Positions 5,976 through 8,045 of a DNA stretch of 8,045 nt are shown here, piece by piece (positions within the stretch are counted from its first letter, which is position 1; each line of letters begins with the position of its first letter). The position numbers and the translations under genes are program-made. The DNA is taken from positions 1 through 8,045 of the forward strand of contig CALXPA010000038.1 in assembly GCA_944390185.1 (NCBI GenBank), in the 5' to 3' direction. Below the pieces are notes generated by a model. That model was not told the origin of the DNA, did no database searches, and was given only the letters and a program-made list of their open reading frames with translations. This DNA is from an uncultured Alphaproteobacteria bacterium (lineage in GTDB: Bacteria; Pseudomonadota; Alphaproteobacteria; Rs-D84).

Positions 5976-6620
5976 TCATAACATAACTAACCAAATGATT
6001 GGCAGAACATAAATCCACCCGTCAAATCTGTCTAATATACCGCCGTGACCGGGTAAAATACGTCCAAAATCTTTCAATCCCATTCTGCGTTTTACAAAGC
6101 TGGCGGTTAAATCGCCATATTGGCTAAGCAGTGAAACACTGATGCCAATCCACATCAACTGGGGCATGAACATATCCGCCCCCAGCAATCCGTACAACAC
6201 ACACGCGGCGGTTCCGCATAAAATTCCTGCGATTTGTCCAGACCATGTTTTCCCGGCGCTTAACCGTTCCCACATTTTGTCGCCACCGATTAAACGGCCA
6301 AAAAACCATGCACCGATATCTGCCGCGCAAATTGTCATCAACAGCAGCAACATAATCCACGGACGTGCGCCAACACCGCCGGCCGCGACCAGCACCACCC
6401 CCAGCCACAGCAAAAACGCCCCGAACAGCCACCAATTCTTGCGGCGTACGTCGCGCGGTGTGTGCACAATACAGATAATCATTTCTATGATCATTCCGGC
6501 GGCAATCGCAACCCCCAGCCACTGTACCGCGGGTAACCCAAAATATTCCCCCAGTGCGGCCAACCCCGCAACCAGTGCCATTACACAGCCAACGATAACG
6601 CGCTGTACGGTATTCGACAT
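5976..6620 (-). CDS. cdsA: Phosphatidate cytidylyltransferase (CDP-diglyceride synthase)
   Basis: CdsA is an inner-membrane enzyme making CDP-diacylglycerol from phosphatidic acid and CTP, the precursor of phospholipids. The 214-aa protein is a run of hydrophobic segments (for example around residues 8-50, 63-95, 130-165 and the last 14 residues) and ends with the complete family signature at 174-200: SFVKRR, then KD, then LPGHGG and DRFD, including the metal-binding Asp residues. At 214 aa it is shorter than most CdsA proteins (about 270-285 aa) and seems to lack N-terminal membrane helices. ATG at 6620 is chosen because AAAGGA sits 6 nt upstream (6627-6632), overlapping the uppS stop codon. 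A longer open frame reaching 6818 runs back over uppS in another frame, has no hydrophobic helix and is not believed. dxr, which often follows, is missing; rseP begins 26 nt later. Confidence 0.95.
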   Translation of the reverse strand: MSNTVQRVIVGCVMALVAGLAALGEYFGLPAVQWLGVAIAAGMIIEMIICIVHTPRDVRRKNWWLFGAFLLWLGVVLVAAGGVGARPWIMLLLLMTICAADIGAWFFGRLIGGDKMWERLSAGKTWSGQIAGILCGTAACVLYGLLGADMFMPQLMWIGISVSLLSQYGDLTASFVKRRMGLKDFGRILPGHGGILDRFDGWIYVLPIIWLVML

Positions 6621-6630
6621 GTTACATCCT

Positions 6631-7395
6631 TTATTTTTTCTTGCCTGAATAGTTCGCCTTTTTCCCGCCACCGAACCGGCGATTGCGTTTTGCATATTCG
6701 TCCAGTGTATACTGCCACAATTTTTCACTGCGCACCAGGTCCGGCCAATGTTCTGGCAAGAACAGCAATTCCGCGTATGCCAATTTCCATAACAAGAAAT
6801 TAGATATTCTGAATTCATTACTGGTCCGGACCATTAAATCAATGGGCAACAATTCCCCCGTGTCCAGGAATGTTTCGAATGTTTCTTTATCGACGGGCGC
6901 CCCGGCGGCGATTGCGTCATTGACGGCGGCGACAATTTCATCCTGGCCGCCATAGTTTAATGCAAACACAACGGTACCGGCGGTACCGGCGGCAGATGCG
7001 GATTCCAGTTCGTCGCACTTTTTGGCCAGGCGTGCCGGCAATCTGTCACGCGAACCAATAACGCGATAGCGCAGATTTTTTTCCAGCGCATGCTGCATAT
7101 TCTTGTCCAGTTCCGTATAGAACAGATTCATCAAGAAATCTATTTCTTCTTGGGATCGGTTCCAGTTTTCTGTCGAAAACAAAAAGAATGTTACCGTTGT
7201 GACGCCGCGCGCAATGAACCAATCGACCAAGTTTTCAAAATTTGCGATACCGGCCTGGTGCCCTGCCAACGGGGGCAGACCGCGTGCCTCGGCCCAGCGG
7301 CGATTCCCATCACATATAAATGCGATATGCTGCGGCATTTTTTGTGTGGCGACCGCATCAGCCGCCGTACTTTTCTTTTTGAACAGTTTAAACAT
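6631..7395 (-). CDS. uppS: Undecaprenyl diphosphate synthase (cis-prenyltransferase)
   Basis: UppS condenses isopentenyl diphosphate onto farnesyl diphosphate to make the C55 lipid carrier for peptidoglycan and O-antigen. The 254-aa protein has all the family blocks: HIAFICDGNRRWA (residues 23-35, catalytic Asp29), GH (45-46), FSTENWNR (73-80), LNYGGQDEI (146-154) and RTSNEFRISNFLLW (190-203), with the late Glu209 in AYAE. In most bacterial enzymes the fifth block begins RTGGE; here it is RTSNE, a change next to the diphosphate-binding arginines. A nearly perfect 9-bp tandem repeat (6973-6990) encodes AGT-AGT at 136-141. ATG at 7395 is preferred over an in-frame GTG at 7407, which has no ribosome binding site; the site for 7395 is itself weak (GGA), so coupling to frr is likely. 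The gene ends 10 nt before cdsA. Confidence 0.96.
   Translation of the reverse strand: MFKLFKKKSTAADAVATQKMPQHIAFICDGNRRWAEARGLPPLAGHQAGIANFENLVDWFIARGVTTVTFFLFSTENWNRSQEEIDFLMNLFYTELDKNMQHALEKNLRYRVIGSRDRLPARLAKKCDELESASAAGTAGTVVFALNYGGQDEIVAAVNDAIAAGAPVDKETFETFLDTGELLPIDLMVRTSNEFRISNFLLWKLAYAELLFLPEHWPDLVRSEKLWQYTLDEYAKRNRRFGGGKKANYSGKKK
6973..6990. repeat. 9-bp tandem duplication inside uppS
   Basis: GGTACCGGC occurs twice in direct succession, in frame, and encodes the repeated AGT-AGT at residues 136-141 of UppS just before the LNYGG block. It falls in a variable loop of the family, so it is probably tolerated. Confidence 0.7.
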
Positions 7396-7415
7396 ATTTA
7401 ATTCCACATCTATGG

Positions 7416-7976
7416 TTATACGGACATAATATCTGCTTCTTTTTGCTTGGCCAGTGCATCAACCTCTGCCGCGCGTTTATCAAAAACCTTTTGCAGATCG
7501 TCTTCGTATTTGCGCTGGTCATCTTCGGATATTTCTTTATCTGTGACGGCGCGTTTGATTTTACCCATTGCGTCCTGGCGAATATTGCGCATAGAAATTT
7601 TTGCTTCTTCGGCGTATTTACCGGCGACCTTGGTCAGTTCCTTGCGGCGTTCTTCGGTCAATGGCGGCATGTTCAGTCGTATAACACCGCCGGCCGTCAT
7701 TGGGTTCAGCCCCAGTCCAGAATCACGAATTGCCTTTTCCACTGCGCCGGCATTATTAACGTCCCAAACAGTCACGGTCAGTGTTTGATTATCTGGGGTT
7801 GCGACGGTTGCAACCTGGTTAATGGGCATGTCTGCGCCGTATACAGGTACGCGTACGCCGTCCAACAGGTGTACCGATGCGCGTCCTGTACGTAAACCAG
7901 CATATTCGCCCTGTAACACATCCAATGTTTGGGCAGTTTTTTGTTCTACTTCGGCCTTCAGTGTTTGGTAATCCAT
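7416..7976 (-). CDS. frr: Ribosome recycling factor
   Basis: RRF works in the cytoplasm with EF-G to split the post-termination ribosome. The 186-aa product matches the usual family length of about 185 aa. Visible family features are the N-terminal helix followed by LRTGRAS (residues 28-34), the domain II stretch with VPVYG and the TPDNQTL segment, and the C-terminal helices containing RRKELTK, ISMRNIRQDA and a charged DDLQKVFDKRAAEVD end. I chose ATG at 7976 because AAGGAG lies 6 nt upstream (7983-7988); an upstream in-frame non-ATG start at 8009 would add 11 residues not typical of RRF. It is the first complete gene of the cluster, and pyrH would be expected just beyond position 8045. The stop is 20 nt before uppS. 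No clear promoter is visible in the 69 nt upstream, in keeping with read-through from upstream genes. Confidence 0.97.
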   Translation of the reverse strand: MDYQTLKAEVEQKTAQTLDVLQGEYAGLRTGRASVHLLDGVRVPVYGADMPINQVATVATPDNQTLTVTVWDVNNAGAVEKAIRDSGLGLNPMTAGGVIRLNMPPLTEERRKELTKVAGKYAEEAKISMRNIRQDAMGKIKRAVTDKEISEDDQRKYEDDLQKVFDKRAAEVDALAKQKEADIMSV

Positions 7977-8045
7977 ATAAAACTCCTTCTTGTGTAAAAA
8001 GGTTAGCAAATTGATTTGACATTTGGCAAGAAGAAATATAGAATA

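Noticed and set aside
6621..6818. N-terminal extension of CdsA by 66 residues
   Set aside because: It overlaps uppS in another frame, contains no membrane helix, and the ATG at 6620 has a proper ribosome binding site.
6973..6990. Tandem repeat as a CRISPR or mobile-element trace
   Set aside because: Only two 9-bp copies without spacers, in frame inside a conserved gene.
7977..8009. Upstream non-ATG start for frr
   Set aside because: The AAGGAG site lies 6 nt before ATG 7976 and the shorter product has the exact family length.
7989..8045. Promoter for frr
   Set aside because: TTGCCA is followed at 18 nt by only a 3-of-6 match to the -10, so there is no adequate support.

Overview
The window looks like chromosomal DNA from an uncultured alphaproteobacterium of moderate GC content. 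Every credible gene lies on the minus strand, so transcription runs from the right end (8045) towards position 1. The taxon is inferred from the order frr-uppS-cdsA-rseP-bamA, the compact single-PDZ RseP, the GNRRWA form of the UppS motif and the Virb7/VirB8-type genes that follow; no 16S or other marker is present.

Region A (7976 down to 2618) is a tightly packed housekeeping cluster: ribosome recycling factor (frr), undecaprenyl-PP synthase (uppS), CDP-diacylglycerol synthase (cdsA), the site-2 protease RseP and the outer-membrane assembly factor BamA. Gaps are 20, 10 and 26 nt, and rseP/bamA overlap by 4 nt, so this is probably one operon. Two departures from the textbook order stand out: dxr is absent between cdsA and rseP, and skp-lpxD-fabZ-lpxA do not follow bamA.

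Region B (2605 down to 248) is a separate transcription unit starting at a strong sigma70-type promoter 24 nt upstream of its first gene. It encodes four small envelope proteins in order: a 48-aa lipoprotein that looks like VirB7, a 232-aa VirB8-like inner-membrane protein, a second 213-aa membrane-anchored protein with a VirB8-like outline, and a 261-aa secreted protein of unknown function. The last two junctions are TGATG stop/start overlaps. I read this as a type IV secretion islet, resembling the scattered islets and duplicated virB8 genes of the Rickettsiales vir homologue (rvh) systems. No ATPase, VirB9 or VirB10 is in the window, so the complete system would have to be elsewhere.

Region C (247 down to 1) starts with another near-consensus sigma70 promoter reading out of the window. 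It is followed by about 200 nt with a strong hairpin and no convincing start codon. It may be a structured RNA, a leader, or a frameshifted start of the next gene. I could not identify it.
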